Notes under the pieces: model-generated
Told to the model about the DNA's origin: nothing
The model's input: only the letters and a program-made list of their open reading frames with translations
Databases searched by the model: none
Shown: piece after piece, positions 32,897 to 41,548 of the stretch
How the letters are laid out: each line of letters begins with the position of its first letter
How positions within the stretch are numbered: the first letter of the stretch is position 1
Source: an uncultured Candidatus Melainabacteria bacterium
GTDB taxonomy: Bacteria; Cyanobacteriota; Vampirovibrionia; Gastranaerophilales; Gastranaerophilaceae
DNA: 64,000 nt
NCBI GenBank assembly: GCA_934754505.1
Contig: CAKVIE010000003.1
Coordinates: 1 to 64,000 of the forward strand
Direction: 5' to 3'
Made by a program: the position numbers and the translations under genes

Positions 32897-33556
32897 CTAA
32901 TCAAGCTCATTTTCTTTTACTACTTTTGCCAAAATTGCATTGATAAAAGATGCACTGTCTTCTGTTGAATATCTTTTTGCAAGTTCAACTGCTTCATCAA
33001 TAACAACCTTTACAGGTGTTTCTTTGACATATAACATTTCTGTAACTGCAATTCTCAAAAGATTTTTGTCTGTTTTAACAAGTCTGTTGAAATCCCAGCC
33101 TACCGATAGGGTTTTGATTGTTTCATCAATTTCTTTATAATTATCAACAAATGCTTTTACGATTTTGTTGATGTATTTTTTTGTGTCTGAATTTTCTTCA
33201 AGTACAGCCATTTCAGCTATTTCAAGTGCCGCAAAAGCTTTTTCGCAAACATCGGCAATGCTCGTTAATCTGCCTGTCATATCTGATGTTAACGGAATAG
33301 GAACAGGGATATCATTACTTTCGATTGGACGTGCAAGGTTTGTCGGGTGATTTGCCTCGTATTCGTCAATGTATTGAATCATATCAACCACTGATGAAGA
33401 TTGGATTTTTAATTCTTCATAAGCATTGTTTGTCAACATTCTTACAGAATTTACCAACATTTGGTTAAAATCAGTGTTCTTATATTGTTTTATATTATCT
33501 TCCATTTGTGAGAATAAAATTAAGGTTAATTCTCTTGCTGCACGTCTTGCTAACAT
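32897..33556 (-). CDS. nusB: Transcription antitermination factor NusB
   Basis: 219 aa, longer than proteobacterial NusB (about 140) and close to cyanobacterial forms. It opens with the family start ARRAARELTLILFSQME, has an inserted helical middle (about 40-115), and the conserved C-terminal half: NRLVKTDKNLLRIAVTEMLY and VVIDEAVELAKRYSTEDSASFINAIL. NusB with S10 binds boxA in rRNA leader transcripts. AAAGGA precedes the ATG. It is the first gene of a nusB-ftsY operon. Confidence 0.93.
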   Translation of the reverse strand: MLARRAARELTLILFSQMEDNIKQYKNTDFNQMLVNSVRMLTNNAYEELKIQSSSVVDMIQYIDEYEANHPTNLARPIESNDIPVPIPLTSDMTGRLTSIADVCEKAFAALEIAEMAVLEENSDTKKYINKIVKAFVDNYKEIDETIKTLSVGWDFNRLVKTDKNLLRIAVTEMLYVKETPVKVVIDEAVELAKRYSTEDSASFINAILAKVVKENELD

Positions 33557-33622
33557 TTTTATTGTCCTTTTGTATTATCTGTTTTTTTTTATTACTATTA
33601 AACATTAAACATTTTTAAATGT

Positions 33623-34567
33623 CTATTTTTCAGAGCTTAAAACTTTTTCAAAATATTCGATAGTTTTTGTTAAGCCCTCGTCAATATCGACTTTCGGTTC
33701 CCAATGTAACTTTTCTTTTGCAAGGCTTATATCGGGGCGTCTTCTTGTCGGGTCATCTGACGGTAACGGTTTGTGTATGATTTTTGATTTTGAACCCGTT
33801 AATTTTATAATTCTTTCCGCAAATTCAAGAATTGTACGCTCTGACGGATTTCCTAAATTTACAGGTCCGATAAAACCTTCTTCATTATTTTGCATTCTTA
33901 TAAGTGCTTCAACTAAATCTGAAACAAAGCAGAATGAACGAGTTTGGCTTCCGTCGCCGTAAATGGTTATGTCGTGGTTTTGAAGTGCTTGAACAATAAA
34001 ATTCGATACAACACGACCGTCGTTTTTATCCATTTTCGGTCCGTAAGTGTTGAAAATTCTGACAATTCTGATATCAACGTTATTTTGTCTGTGATAATCC
34101 ATCATAAGCGTTTCGGCACAGCGTTTTCCCTCGTCATAGCAGCTTCTTATGCCGATTGGATTAACATTTCCCCAGTAATCTTCTGTTTGAGGGTGAACTT
34201 TCGGATCTCCGTAAACTTCACTTGTTGATGCTTGCAAAATTCTTGCTTTGCAACGCTTTGCAAGTCCTAACATATTAATCGTTCCCATTATTGAAGTTTT
34301 TATTGTCTTAATGGGGTTGTATTGATAGCTCGGAGGGCTTGCAGGGCAAGCGAGATTGTATATTTGGTCTGCTTCTGCATAAAATTCTTTTGTTACATCG
34401 TGTCTGACAAGTTCAAAATGATTGTCGCCTATCAAATGTCTGATGTTGTCCTTTGAACCTGTGAAAAAATTATCTACGCAAATTACGTCGTTGCCTTCAT
34501 TGACAAGTCTTTCACATAAATTGCTGCCGATAAAACCTGCTCCGCCTGTAACAATTATTCTGCTCAT
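33623..34567 (-). CDS. UDP-glucuronate decarboxylase-like epimerase (UXS group)
   Basis: 314 aa from the ATG at 34567, which carries GGGAG; a longer in-frame reading adds 24 unconserved residues. Extended SDR: GGAGFIGSNLCERL (about 7-20), LACPASPPSYQYNPIKTIKT (diagnostic of the UDP-xylose synthase group), STSEVYGDP, and catalytic SCYDEGKRCAE (YxxxK). It probably converts UDP-glucuronate to UDP-xylose for surface polysaccharide, though related dTDP/GDP-sugar decarboxylases cannot be excluded. No glycosyltransferases adjoin it. Confidence 0.92.
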   Translation of the reverse strand: MSRIIVTGGAGFIGSNLCERLVNEGNDVICVDNFFTGSKDNIRHLIGDNHFELVRHDVTKEFYAEADQIYNLACPASPPSYQYNPIKTIKTSIMGTINMLGLAKRCKARILQASTSEVYGDPKVHPQTEDYWGNVNPIGIRSCYDEGKRCAETLMMDYHRQNNVDIRIVRIFNTYGPKMDKNDGRVVSNFIVQALQNHDITIYGDGSQTRSFCFVSDLVEALIRMQNNEEGFIGPVNLGNPSERTILEFAERIIKLTGSKSKIIHKPLPSDDPTRRRPDISLAKEKLHWEPKVDIDEGLTKTIEYFEKVLSSEK

Positions 34568-34673
34568 GCTAAATCTCCCGTTTGCTGTCGGATATTTTTT
34601 ATTACTATTAAATATATTATAATTTGTCTGATTTAGCAAAGAGTTTCGATTTTTTTATATACAAATATTCAAA

Positions 34674-35741
34674 TTACAATGAAAAATTTCCGCTCAAGGA
34701 AAAATCTTTTTCGATTTGTTTTTTCGAATTGGTTGTTTTTCCATTGTTCTTGCTTGTTGTCACAGGCTTTTTAGACTTATCTTTAAATAAAATTTCTTCT
34801 TTGGGTTCAGACAAAACTTTTTCTTTTTTACTGTTTTGTTTCACGTTAATTTTGTCTAAAATTTTTGAATATTTTAATGAATTTTTATCGTCTTTAGAAT
34901 TTTTTAATTGTTGATTTTTCGATTTTTCAACGGGGTGATTTTGAACTTTATCAGGAATTTTTTCTTGTAAAATATTTTCGGTTGATTTTGAATTTTCACT
35001 CAACGTAAGCATTATAAACATCATTAATGCTGCGATTACGGAAAACACAATTGTAATTTTTTTGAATAATGACATTTCTTTTTTATCGGTGTCGTATTCT
35101 CGAAAATTATCAAAGTCGTCGTCTTTATCATCTTCTTTTTGAGAATTCTCATTTTTGCGTTTGTTTTCGAGTTCTTTTTTTCGTTCTTCTTTTTTCCGTT
35201 TTTCGGCTTCTTTTTCTCGTTGTTTTTCTTCTTGCAGACGTTTTTTGTATTCTTCTTCCAATGATGTATTTTTTTCGCCCGTCATAAGAAGTTGTTCGTC
35301 GAAAATCAGTCTGTTTAAAGTATCATCTTTTTTCTGACAGTATGCAAAATTAATTGCTGCTTCAAAAAGATGTTCAAGACATTCCAATGCTGTTTTGCCG
35401 TCATTTTCCGATTTGTTTGCATGGGTTGCTTTGTTTCCGCATTTTTTCAAAAAATACATGTCACTTATAAATTCTTGTTCTCTCATTGTATCTTTTGAGA
35501 TGACTTTTAATTTATAAATCATATCGTCAAATGTATCGTCACTTTCGGCTTTCGATTGCAGAATATTTTTTGTCATTGCTTCTGCGGCTTTTCTCGTTTG
35601 TGTTATACATTGGTCAAAATACTCGTCACGAAAGAGTTTTTCTGCCGTTTCGCAAAGTTCATATATGTCATTATTTGTTTTTTCTAAAAAATTAAAGTTT
35701 CCCATAAAATTTATTTTATCAGTATAATTTTTTATTTTCAT
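34674..35741 (-). CDS. DUF4145-like domain protein with one membrane helix
   Basis: 355 aa. Residues about 20-135 resemble DUF4145: AEKLFRDEYFDQCITQTRKA, EAMTKNIL, and a CGNKATHANK segment, a helical domain also present at the N-terminus of some restriction subunits. A very charged coiled coil follows (about 150-215, KKRLQEEKQREKEAEKRKKE). Then one helix (ITIVFSVIAALMMFIMLTLS) near 225-245 and a Lys/Ser-rich extracytoplasmic tail of about 110 residues. The combination of a cytoplasmic helical domain, coiled coil and membrane anchor is unusual. Start uncertain: codon 13 is a second Met, and neither has a clear ribosome binding site. Confidence 0.65.
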   Translation of the reverse strand: MKIKNYTDKINFMGNFNFLEKTNNDIYELCETAEKLFRDEYFDQCITQTRKAAEAMTKNILQSKAESDDTFDDMIYKLKVISKDTMREQEFISDMYFLKKCGNKATHANKSENDGKTALECLEHLFEAAINFAYCQKKDDTLNRLIFDEQLLMTGEKNTSLEEEYKKRLQEEKQREKEAEKRKKEERKKELENKRKNENSQKEDDKDDDFDNFREYDTDKKEMSLFKKITIVFSVIAALMMFIMLTLSENSKSTENILQEKIPDKVQNHPVEKSKNQQLKNSKDDKNSLKYSKILDKINVKQNSKKEKVLSEPKEEILFKDKSKKPVTTSKNNGKTTNSKKQIEKDFSLSGNFSL

Positions 35742-35820
35742 ACTTCATAATTAGTAAATATCGGTTTAATTTACCGCAGAAATGTATTAAAATAGAAAAG
35801 GAGTTTTATGAGGTATTTTT

Positions 35821-36720
35821 ATGAAAAATTTGAATTTTAAAGTTGACAAAAGCAAATGTATAAGATGCGGTTTGTGCATTAAAGATTGTTCGTGTTCGGT
35901 TTTGGAATTTGATGAAAATAAAAATCCGAGAGTTGCGGAAAATGGGGAAACTCGTTGTATGAAATGCCAGCATTGTCTTGCAGTCTGCCCGACGGGTGCT
36001 ATTTCAATTTTGGGTAAAAATCCTGATGAGTCTTTAATTCCGCAAAAAGAAAAATCTCCCGATGTTATTTTAAACCAAATTCAATCGAGGAGAAGTGTAA
36101 GACATTATAAACAGGCTAATCTTGATAAAGAAACTTTGGCAAAACTTAAAAATATGTTAAATTGGGTTCCGACGGGCTGCAATGACCATAGATTACTTTT
36201 TGCATTCATTGATGATATTGATGCTATGGCTGAGTTTAAAGAAAAAGTTTATGCAAAATTAAAAAATTTGTGTGAGAATAAACCTTTTCCAAAAGATGCC
36301 GAAAGATTTTTATCTCGGCTTGAAAGTGTCATAATTAGTGAAAACAGACAAGATGTAATTTTTAGAAATGCTCCGCATATGATAGTTGCCTGTTCGCCTG
36401 TCGATGCACCTTGTGTCGATATTGACCCTGTAATTGCATTGAGCTATTTTGAACTCTATGCTCAATCTTTAGGGGTTGGAACGGTTTGGTGCGGATTGGC
36501 TCAATCTTGTTTGAATATTTTGCCTGAACTTTCTGCTGATTTGAAAATTCCGCAAGGCTACAAACCTGTTTATTGTATGCTTTTTGGTCCTCCTGCCATC
36601 AAGTTTAAGAGAATAATTCAGCCAAAACCGTACAAAAAGGTTTCGAGTCCTAAAAACCTTGCAAAATTTAGAAAATTCTTAAAATCTATAGGTGCTAAAA
36701 TTATAAATTTTGTAAAATAG
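35821..36720 (+). CDS. 2x4Fe-4S ferredoxin-nitroreductase fusion
   Basis: 299 aa. Residues 1-66 are a bacterial ferredoxin with two CxxCxxCxxxC clusters (CIRCGLCIKDC and CMKCQHCLAVCPTG). From about 88 follows a nitroreductase domain: RRSVRHYKQ (FMN-binding Arg-Ser-x-Arg), VPTGCNDH and GVGTVWCGLAQSC. Fusions of this kind move electrons from ferredoxin to FMN substrates in anaerobes. The start region GAGGTATTTTTATG is identical to that of the flavodiiron gene 78 bp downstream, suggesting a common or duplicated leader. An upstream ATG at 35808 in another frame with AAAGGAG would give only a 10-codon peptide. Confidence 0.92.
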   Translation: MKNLNFKVDKSKCIRCGLCIKDCSCSVLEFDENKNPRVAENGETRCMKCQHCLAVCPTGAISILGKNPDESLIPQKEKSPDVILNQIQSRRSVRHYKQANLDKETLAKLKNMLNWVPTGCNDHRLLFAFIDDIDAMAEFKEKVYAKLKNLCENKPFPKDAERFLSRLESVIISENRQDVIFRNAPHMIVACSPVDAPCVDIDPVIALSYFELYAQSLGVGTVWCGLAQSCLNILPELSADLKIPQGYKPVYCMLFGPPAIKFKRIIQPKPYKKVSSPKNLAKFRKFLKSIGAKIINFVK

Positions 36721-36797
36721 CTTGCTTTGATTTTTTTATTACCTCTTTTTTATGCGAAAATTATGTTATGACAGTTGTATGAAAAAGAGGTATTTTT

Positions 36798-38006
36798 ATG
36801 TATTGTGTAAAAAATATTACTGATGACCTTGTTTTTTTAGGTGTGAATGACAGACGACTCGCTTTGTTTGAAAATGTTTATCCTATTGAAAAAGGTGTTT
36901 CTTATAATTCTTATCTTTTAAAAGATGAAAAAACAGTTTTGTTTGATACGGTTGATAAAGAGGCTTCAATTCAGTTTTTTGAAAATTTGGAATATGCTCT
37001 TGACGGTAAAAAGCTTGATTACATTATCGTAAACCATTTAGAGCCTGACCATGCTGCAACTTTGCAAGATGTTGCTGCTAAATATTCCGAAGCCAAAATT
37101 GTTTGCAACAAAAAAACTTTATCAATGATTAAACAATTTTTTGATTTCGACATAGATTCCAAAGCTCATATAATCCAAGAAGGCGACGTTTTGAATACGG
37201 GTAAACATAATTTGACGTTCGTTATGGCTCCTATGGTTCATTGGCCCGAAGCAATGGTGACTTACGATACAACCGATAAAATTTTGTTCTCGGCTGATGC
37301 TTTTGGAACTTTTGGTGCTTTGAGCGGTAATATTTTTGCTGATGAAGTAAATTTTGAAACGGAATGGCTTGATGAAGCTCGCCGCTATTACACAAATATT
37401 GTCGGCAAATACGGTATGCAGGTTCAGGCTTTGCTTAAAAAAGCTGCAAATCTTGAAATAGCAATGATTTGTCCTTTACATGGTCCTGTTTGGAGAAAAA
37501 ATATTTCTTGGTTTGTTGAAAAATATCAAAAATGGAGCAGCTATACTCCTGAATTAAATTCGGTTTTGATTTTATCAGGTTCAATTTACGGTCATACCGA
37601 AAATGTTGCTGAGATTTTGGCTAACAAATTGGCTGATAAAGGCATTTGCAACATGAAAATTTATGACGTTTCAAAAACTCATCCGTCATATATCGTTTCA
37701 GAAGCCTTTAAATTTAGTCATATCGTTATTGCAACGGCATCATACAATGCAGGAATTTTCACACCTATGGAGACGGTTTTGCTTGATTTGAAAGCTCATA
37801 ATCTTCAAAACAGAACGTTTGCAGTAATTTACAACGGTTCTTGGGCACCTGTTTCGGAAGCTGTTTTGAAAGGTCATATCGAAACAATCAAAAATACGAA
37901 AATTCTTGATAAAACAATTAAAATTACATCTGCTTTCAAACCTGCTCAAGATGCGGAATTGAGTGAGCTTGCGGACGAAATTTATAATTCTCTTTCTGAA
38001 AATTAA
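36798..38006 (+). CDS. Flavodiiron protein (FprA-type A flavoprotein)
   Basis: 402 aa. The metallo-beta-lactamase-like domain carries the diiron ligands HLEPDH (HxExDH, about residues 79-84), His at MVHWPEAM, an Asp at FSADAFGTFG and His at CPLHGP. The C-terminal flavodoxin domain begins near 255 with SGSIYGHTENVAE (FMN phosphate loop). It reduces O2 to water and/or NO to N2O in anaerobes, with electrons from rubredoxin or a flavoprotein. The adjacent ferredoxin-nitroreductase and thioredoxin reductase fit oxidative or nitrosative stress defence. GAGG precedes the ATG. Confidence 0.96.
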   Translation: MYCVKNITDDLVFLGVNDRRLALFENVYPIEKGVSYNSYLLKDEKTVLFDTVDKEASIQFFENLEYALDGKKLDYIIVNHLEPDHAATLQDVAAKYSEAKIVCNKKTLSMIKQFFDFDIDSKAHIIQEGDVLNTGKHNLTFVMAPMVHWPEAMVTYDTTDKILFSADAFGTFGALSGNIFADEVNFETEWLDEARRYYTNIVGKYGMQVQALLKKAANLEIAMICPLHGPVWRKNISWFVEKYQKWSSYTPELNSVLILSGSIYGHTENVAEILANKLADKGICNMKIYDVSKTHPSYIVSEAFKFSHIVIATASYNAGIFTPMETVLLDLKAHNLQNRTFAVIYNGSWAPVSEAVLKGHIETIKNTKILDKTIKITSAFKPAQDAELSELADEIYNSLSEN

Positions 38007-38021
38007 ATTATTTTCTCAATA

Positions 38022-38050
38022 AAAAACCTGCCTCAAAAAGGCAGGCTTTT
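38022..38050. terminator. Bidirectional terminator
   Basis: AAACCTGCCT, loop CAAAA, AGGCAGGCTT with T-tracts on both sides, between convergent flavodiiron and trxB genes. Confidence 0.93.
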
Positions 38051-38067
38051 TTGTTATTTTGAAAATT

Positions 38068-39018
38068 TTATACGGAAATTTTGCTTTCAAGTGTTTCAAG
38101 GTATTTTACACAGCTGCAAGCTGCCAAAGCTCCGTCAGCGGCTGCCGTAATAACTTGTCTTAAAGGTGTATTTCTTACATCACCTGCTGCATAAACACCC
38201 TCGATTGACGTTTGAAGATTTACATCTGTTTCGATAAATCCTCTTTCGTTTTGTTTTAATTGACCGTTTATCAAATCGACATTTGGGGTAAATCCGATAT
38301 AGGGGAAAACTCCGTCTGTTTTTATTTCGGAAATTTCATTTGTTTTGACATTTTTTATGACGAGTGTTTCAACGTTGTTTTCGCCTTTGATTTCAAGCGG
38401 AATTGAGTCTAAAATAAGTTCGATTTTCGGGTTATTAAATGTACGTTCTTGAACGATTTTATCGGCTCTGAATTTATCTCGTCTGTGAATAATGTAAACT
38501 TTGTCGGCAAATTTTGTCAGATATGCTGCTTCTTCTACTGCTGCATTTCCGCCGCCTACAACTGCAACGGTTTTTTCTCTGTAAAAAGCTCCGTCACAAA
38601 CTGCACAGTAGCTGACACCTCTGCCGAGAAATTCTTTTTCTCCTGCAATGCCGAGTTTTGTTGCTTTTGCACCAGTCGCAATTATAACGGTTTTTGCCTT
38701 GAAAATTGTATCTAATGAGTCAATAACTTTCGGCTCTGATAGAAGGTCGATTTTTTGGATTTCTTGCATTGGGAATTTATCCACACCGAATTTATCAGCG
38801 TGTTCTTCAAATTTTTCCATTAAATCATACCCGCCTGAAATCGGATAGCCGGGGTAGTTTTCTATTTCGAGATAATTGCTTGGCTGTCCGCCGAACATTG
38901 TTATATCAACGACTGCTGTTTTAATATTTCCTCTTGCCGAATAAATTGCGGCTGATAATCCGGCAGGACCTCCGCCTAAAATCACCGTATCATACAAAAG
39001 TTCTTTCTTTTCACTCAT
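38068..39018 (-). CDS. trxB: Thioredoxin reductase
   Basis: 316 aa from the ATG at 39018 with AAGGAT six bases upstream; a GTG codon just before it is an alternative. FAD-binding GGGPAGLSAAIYSARGN (about residues 14-30), redox-active CAVC within SYCAVCDGAF (about 139-148), NADPH-binding GGGNAAVEEAAYLT, and the C-terminal FAD motif GVYAAGDVRNTPLRQV. It keeps thioredoxin reduced using NADPH, or ferredoxin-related donors in some anaerobes. It ends at the shared terminator with the flavodiiron gene. Confidence 0.97.
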   Translation of the reverse strand: MSEKKELLYDTVILGGGPAGLSAAIYSARGNIKTAVVDITMFGGQPSNYLEIENYPGYPISGGYDLMEKFEEHADKFGVDKFPMQEIQKIDLLSEPKVIDSLDTIFKAKTVIIATGAKATKLGIAGEKEFLGRGVSYCAVCDGAFYREKTVAVVGGGNAAVEEAAYLTKFADKVYIIHRRDKFRADKIVQERTFNNPKIELILDSIPLEIKGENNVETLVIKNVKTNEISEIKTDGVFPYIGFTPNVDLINGQLKQNERGFIETDVNLQTSIEGVYAAGDVRNTPLRQVITAAADGALAACSCVKYLETLESKISV

Positions 39019-39044
39019 CACTAAATCCTTTTCATACTCGAATT

Positions 39045-39554
39045 TTATTTTACACTAAAAATATTTTTTATGTTTGAGCCGGAAATTTTTCTTGCTTGTA
39101 AGTTATATTTTACGTTTTCGGTTTTTACGATTTGACCGTTGCGATAAGTTTTTACAACCATAGTGTCGCAGCCGAAAAAGCTGTCGCCGTTGAGCGTTAA
39201 AGTCGCTGTTTCGGTTACGGTTTCATCTCTTTTATCGCCTGTAATCCTCTGAAACGTAAATGTTTCACTCGTTGCATCTTTAATTGTTATAGATGCACTT
39301 GCTCCCGAAATCGGGTTTTCTAAAGTTATGACGTTACCGTCTTTCGATAAGTTCCAAATTTCTGTCGAATATGGTACAAACATATTTGCATTGCTTGTAT
39401 TTGCCCTGACTGCCATTACTTGCCATGAGCCGAAAAAGCCTATCGGGACTAAATCAGACTTTTCAATCCCGCCTGAAATTGTAACAGCTTTTGTTGTAAG
39501 CGGTGCTACTATCATTGAAAAGATTACTGAAATTATTACAAAAAATTTTTTCAT
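39045..39554 (-). CDS. Exported protein of unknown function
   Basis: 169 aa with a signal peptide (FFVIISVIFSMIVAPLTTKA, cleavage near residue 23). The mature region is beta-rich with alternating Thr/Ser strands (WNLSKDGNVITLENP, ASASITIKDATSETFTFQ, TATLTLNGDSFFGCD), consistent with a small beta-barrel or lipocalin-like fold. I recognise no family. Its -10 lies 7 nt before the ATG, so the transcript may be leaderless. It sits 26 bp upstream of trxB on the same strand, which makes co-transcription possible. Confidence 0.75.
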   Translation of the reverse strand: MKKFFVIISVIFSMIVAPLTTKAVTISGGIEKSDLVPIGFFGSWQVMAVRANTSNANMFVPYSTEIWNLSKDGNVITLENPISGASASITIKDATSETFTFQRITGDKRDETVTETATLTLNGDSFFGCDTMVVKTYRNGQIVKTENVKYNLQARKISGSNIKNIFSVK

Positions 39555-39561
39555 ACTTCTA

Positions 39562-39589
39562 TTTATAATAATCTTTTGCTAAAAATCAA
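39562..39589 (-). promoter_or_regulatory. Promoter with near-leaderless start
   Basis: On the minus strand TTGATT (39584-39589), 16-bp spacer, TATAAA (39562-39567), then 7 nt to the ATG at 39554. Initiation would fall on or beside the start codon. Confidence 0.5.
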
Positions 39590-39620
39590 TATTCAATTAT
39601 TTAGTAATTTGGACACAAAA

Positions 39621-39643
39621 AAAGGGTTAAATAAAAACCCTTT
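39621..39643 (-). terminator. Terminator of tRNA-Leu
   Basis: On the minus strand AAAGGGTT, 7-nt loop, AACCCTTT followed by T4. Confidence 0.85.
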
Positions 39644-39655
39644 AATTTTTAAAAA

Positions 39656-39739
39656 TGGTGTCGAAGATGGGACTTGAACCCATACAGATTGCTCCACACG
39701 CCCCTCAAACGTGCGCGTCTACCATTCCGCCACTCCGAC
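39656..39739 (-). tRNA. tRNA-Leu(GAG)
   Basis: 84-nt type II tRNA. The acceptor GTCGGAG pairs with CTTCGAC, discriminator A, CCA encoded. The D-arm TGGCGGAATGGTAGACGCG is typical of tRNA-Leu. The anticodon stem CACGT/GCGTG encloses loop TTGAGGG, giving anticodon GAG (reads CUC/CUU). A long variable arm and T-loop GGGTTCAAGTCCC are present. Confidence 0.96.
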
Positions 39740-39753
39740 TTTCCGGTACAATC

Positions 39754-39782
39754 ATCTTATGCCACACATAACAAATAGTCAA
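39754..39782 (-). promoter_or_regulatory. Promoter of tRNA-Leu
   Basis: On the minus strand TTGACT (39777-39782), 17-bp spacer, TAAGAT (39754-39759); the predicted start lies a few bases before the mature tRNA 5' end. Confidence 0.8.
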
Positions 39783-39799
39783 TATATTTTTTTATATAT

Positions 39800-40279
39800 T
39801 TATAAAATTGTCATGTTTGTCATATTCATCATCGGCATTTGAACGGCGTTTTCTTCTTCAAAATATTCTTCGTTTGCATCACCCAAAGACATAAATAATC
39901 TGTTTGTATGCTCCATAAGCCATTCGTAATAATTTAAGTCATATTGCGATTGAGCATGTTCAATTTGGAACATAATTTCGTCCATGATGCTGTTATAATC
40001 TTCTTCTTCGTCACCTGTTTGTTTGAGTTCAAGCTGACGCATAATGTCTGCCCAAGGAATATTTCCTTCAGGCTCTTTATCCACATCTGTTTTTTGGCTT
40101 GAAGCTATTCTCGCTCCGAGTTCAAGCAATCCCTGCGAACGCTTTAAATCCTCTGTTTCATTCGTTGTTGCTCGTTCGACTTCTTTATTTCCCAACGGAT
40201 TCATCGGCATCTGTCTGGTTGATAGATTTATACCGCTGAATACTGCATCGTTATTAAGCGAAATAAAATTAATCGACAT
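39800..40279 (-). CDS. Acidic protein of unknown function
   Basis: 159 aa, acidic, no signal peptide or membrane helix. GGAGAG precedes the ATG. The first 50 residues look unstructured; residues about 75-140 are helical and Asp/Glu-rich (DIMRQLELKQTGDEEEDYNS, MFQIEHAQSQYDLNYYEWLM). The C-terminus is Met/Asn-rich (MPMMNMTNMTIL). No family is recognised. It is divergent from spmA with about 120 bp between. Confidence 0.65.
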   Translation of the reverse strand: MSINFISLNNDAVFSGINLSTRQMPMNPLGNKEVERATTNETEDLKRSQGLLELGARIASSQKTDVDKEPEGNIPWADIMRQLELKQTGDEEEDYNSIMDEIMFQIEHAQSQYDLNYYEWLMEHTNRLFMSLGDANEEYFEEENAVQMPMMNMTNMTIL

Positions 40280-40366
40280 ATCCGACTCTCCTAACTTTTC
40301 TCCTCTATTAAATTTATGCCACCATTTTTCAAATACTAATCATGTTCTTAACCTTTTTTTACAATT

Positions 40367-40400
40367 TTGATAAAATTTCCTTAAAAGTTACAATGTAACT
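40367..40400 (+). promoter_or_regulatory. spmA promoter and palindrome, leaderless start
   Basis: TTGATA (40367-40372), 17-bp spacer, TACAAT (40390-40395), then six bases to the ATG at 40401. The -10 lies inside a perfect palindrome AGTTACA-A-TGTAACT (40386-40400), which occupies the place of a Shine-Dalgarno. A repressor binding there would block transcription. Confidence 0.55.
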
Positions 40401-41018
40401 ATGAATTACATTTGGGCCTTTTTAATCATAATTTCTTTCATAATCGGTGCTGTTAACGGCAAATTAAATGACGTTGTCAACGCTATTCTCTCCGGAGCGG
40501 AAACGTCTGTCAAAATTGCTATCGGGCTTTGCGGAATTATGGTGTTTTGGCTCGGAATTATGAAAATTGCCGAAAAATCAGGTATCGTTGATTGGCTCTC
40601 AAAAATTCTTTCACCTTGTGCTAAATTTCTCTTTCCCGAACTAAAGGACAATAAAAAAGCTATCGGGCATGTGGCAATGAATTTTTCCGCAAATGCTTTG
40701 GGGCTTGCAAATGCAGCAACTCCAATGGGTTTGAAAGCTATGGAAGAAATGCAGAAAGACAATATCGACAAAACTTCCGCATCAAATTCAATGTGCATGT
40801 TTTTGGCAATGAATACTGCCGGTTTTCAGCTTATTCCTGCAACGGTTATTGCAATTTTAGCAAGTGTCGGATACGAAAATCCTACTGAAATCATCATGCC
40901 CGTTTTAATTGTAACCTTGACGGCATTCACTTCCGCAATAGTTACTGCAAAAATTATGAGTCATATTTGCAAACCTCAAGTTGCAGCCGAAGATTTATCG
41001 GGAGGCTGTGATGATTAA
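40401..41018 (+). CDS. spmA: SpmA-like nucleoside-recognition (Gate) membrane protein
   Basis: 205 aa with about five to six hydrophobic segments. Conserved Spm/Gate features include NAILSGAETSVKIAIGLCGI, GHVAMNFSANALGLANAATP (about residues 90-109) and AMNTAGFQLIPATVIAILAS. In Bacillus SpmA and SpmB affect spore core dehydration, but homologues occur in many non-sporulating bacteria with unknown transport roles. It overlaps spmB by 8 bp. There is no Shine-Dalgarno and a leaderless transcript is predicted. Confidence 0.9.
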   Translation: MNYIWAFLIIISFIIGAVNGKLNDVVNAILSGAETSVKIAIGLCGIMVFWLGIMKIAEKSGIVDWLSKILSPCAKFLFPELKDNKKAIGHVAMNFSANALGLANAATPMGLKAMEEMQKDNIDKTSASNSMCMFLAMNTAGFQLIPATVIAILASVGYENPTEIIMPVLIVTLTAFTSAIVTAKIMSHICKPQVAAEDLSGGCDD

Positions 41019-41547
41019 AAGTTTTTTTGATATTTTATCAATGCTTGCATTACCTGTTTTAATAATGTTAATTTTAGTTTTTGCACTGATAAAAAAAGTA
41101 CCTGTTTATGAGGCATTTGTTGACGGAGCAAAAGACGGTATTGATGTAACGCTTCGAATTATTCCGTATTTGACCGCAATAATTGTTGCCGTTGCTATGT
41201 TTAGGGCTTCAGGAGCTTTAGATATGTTGACAGATTTACTTTCGGGTGTTTTGCAAAAAATTCATCTTCCGTCAGAAATTCTTCCGCTTGCAATAGTCCG
41301 TTCTCTGTCGGGAAGTGCGGCACTTGGTGTTTTTTCTGATATAGCCTCTCAAAATCCACCAAATTCTTATGTTGTAAAACTCGGTGCTGTTATGCTTGGA
41401 AGTTCTGAAACAACGTTTTATGTGCTTTCGGTTTATTTTGGTGCTGTCGGAATAAAAAAATACCGCTATGCACTTGCAACTGGGTTGATTGCAGATGCTG
41501 TCGGAATTGTTGCGGCGATTGTTGTTTCGACCATATTTTTCCTTTAA
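41011..41547 (+). CDS. spmB: SpmB-like nucleoside-recognition (Gate) membrane protein
   Basis: 178 aa from the ATG at 41011, which has GGGAGG upstream; earlier in-frame codons lie inside spmA. It has about five hydrophobic helices, with EAFVDGAKDGIDVTLRIIPY (about residues 30-49), LAIVRSLSGSAALGVFSDI and GSSETTFYVLSVYFGAVG, the paired Gate motif of SpmB. It probably forms a complex with SpmA in the inner membrane. It is convergent with, and one base from, the radical SAM gene; no terminator is seen between them. Confidence 0.9.
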   Translation: MIKSFFDILSMLALPVLIMLILVFALIKKVPVYEAFVDGAKDGIDVTLRIIPYLTAIIVAVAMFRASGALDMLTDLLSGVLQKIHLPSEILPLAIVRSLSGSAALGVFSDIASQNPPNSYVVKLGAVMLGSSETTFYVLSVYFGAVGIKKYRYALATGLIADAVGIVAAIVVSTIFFL

Positions 41548-41548
41548 T

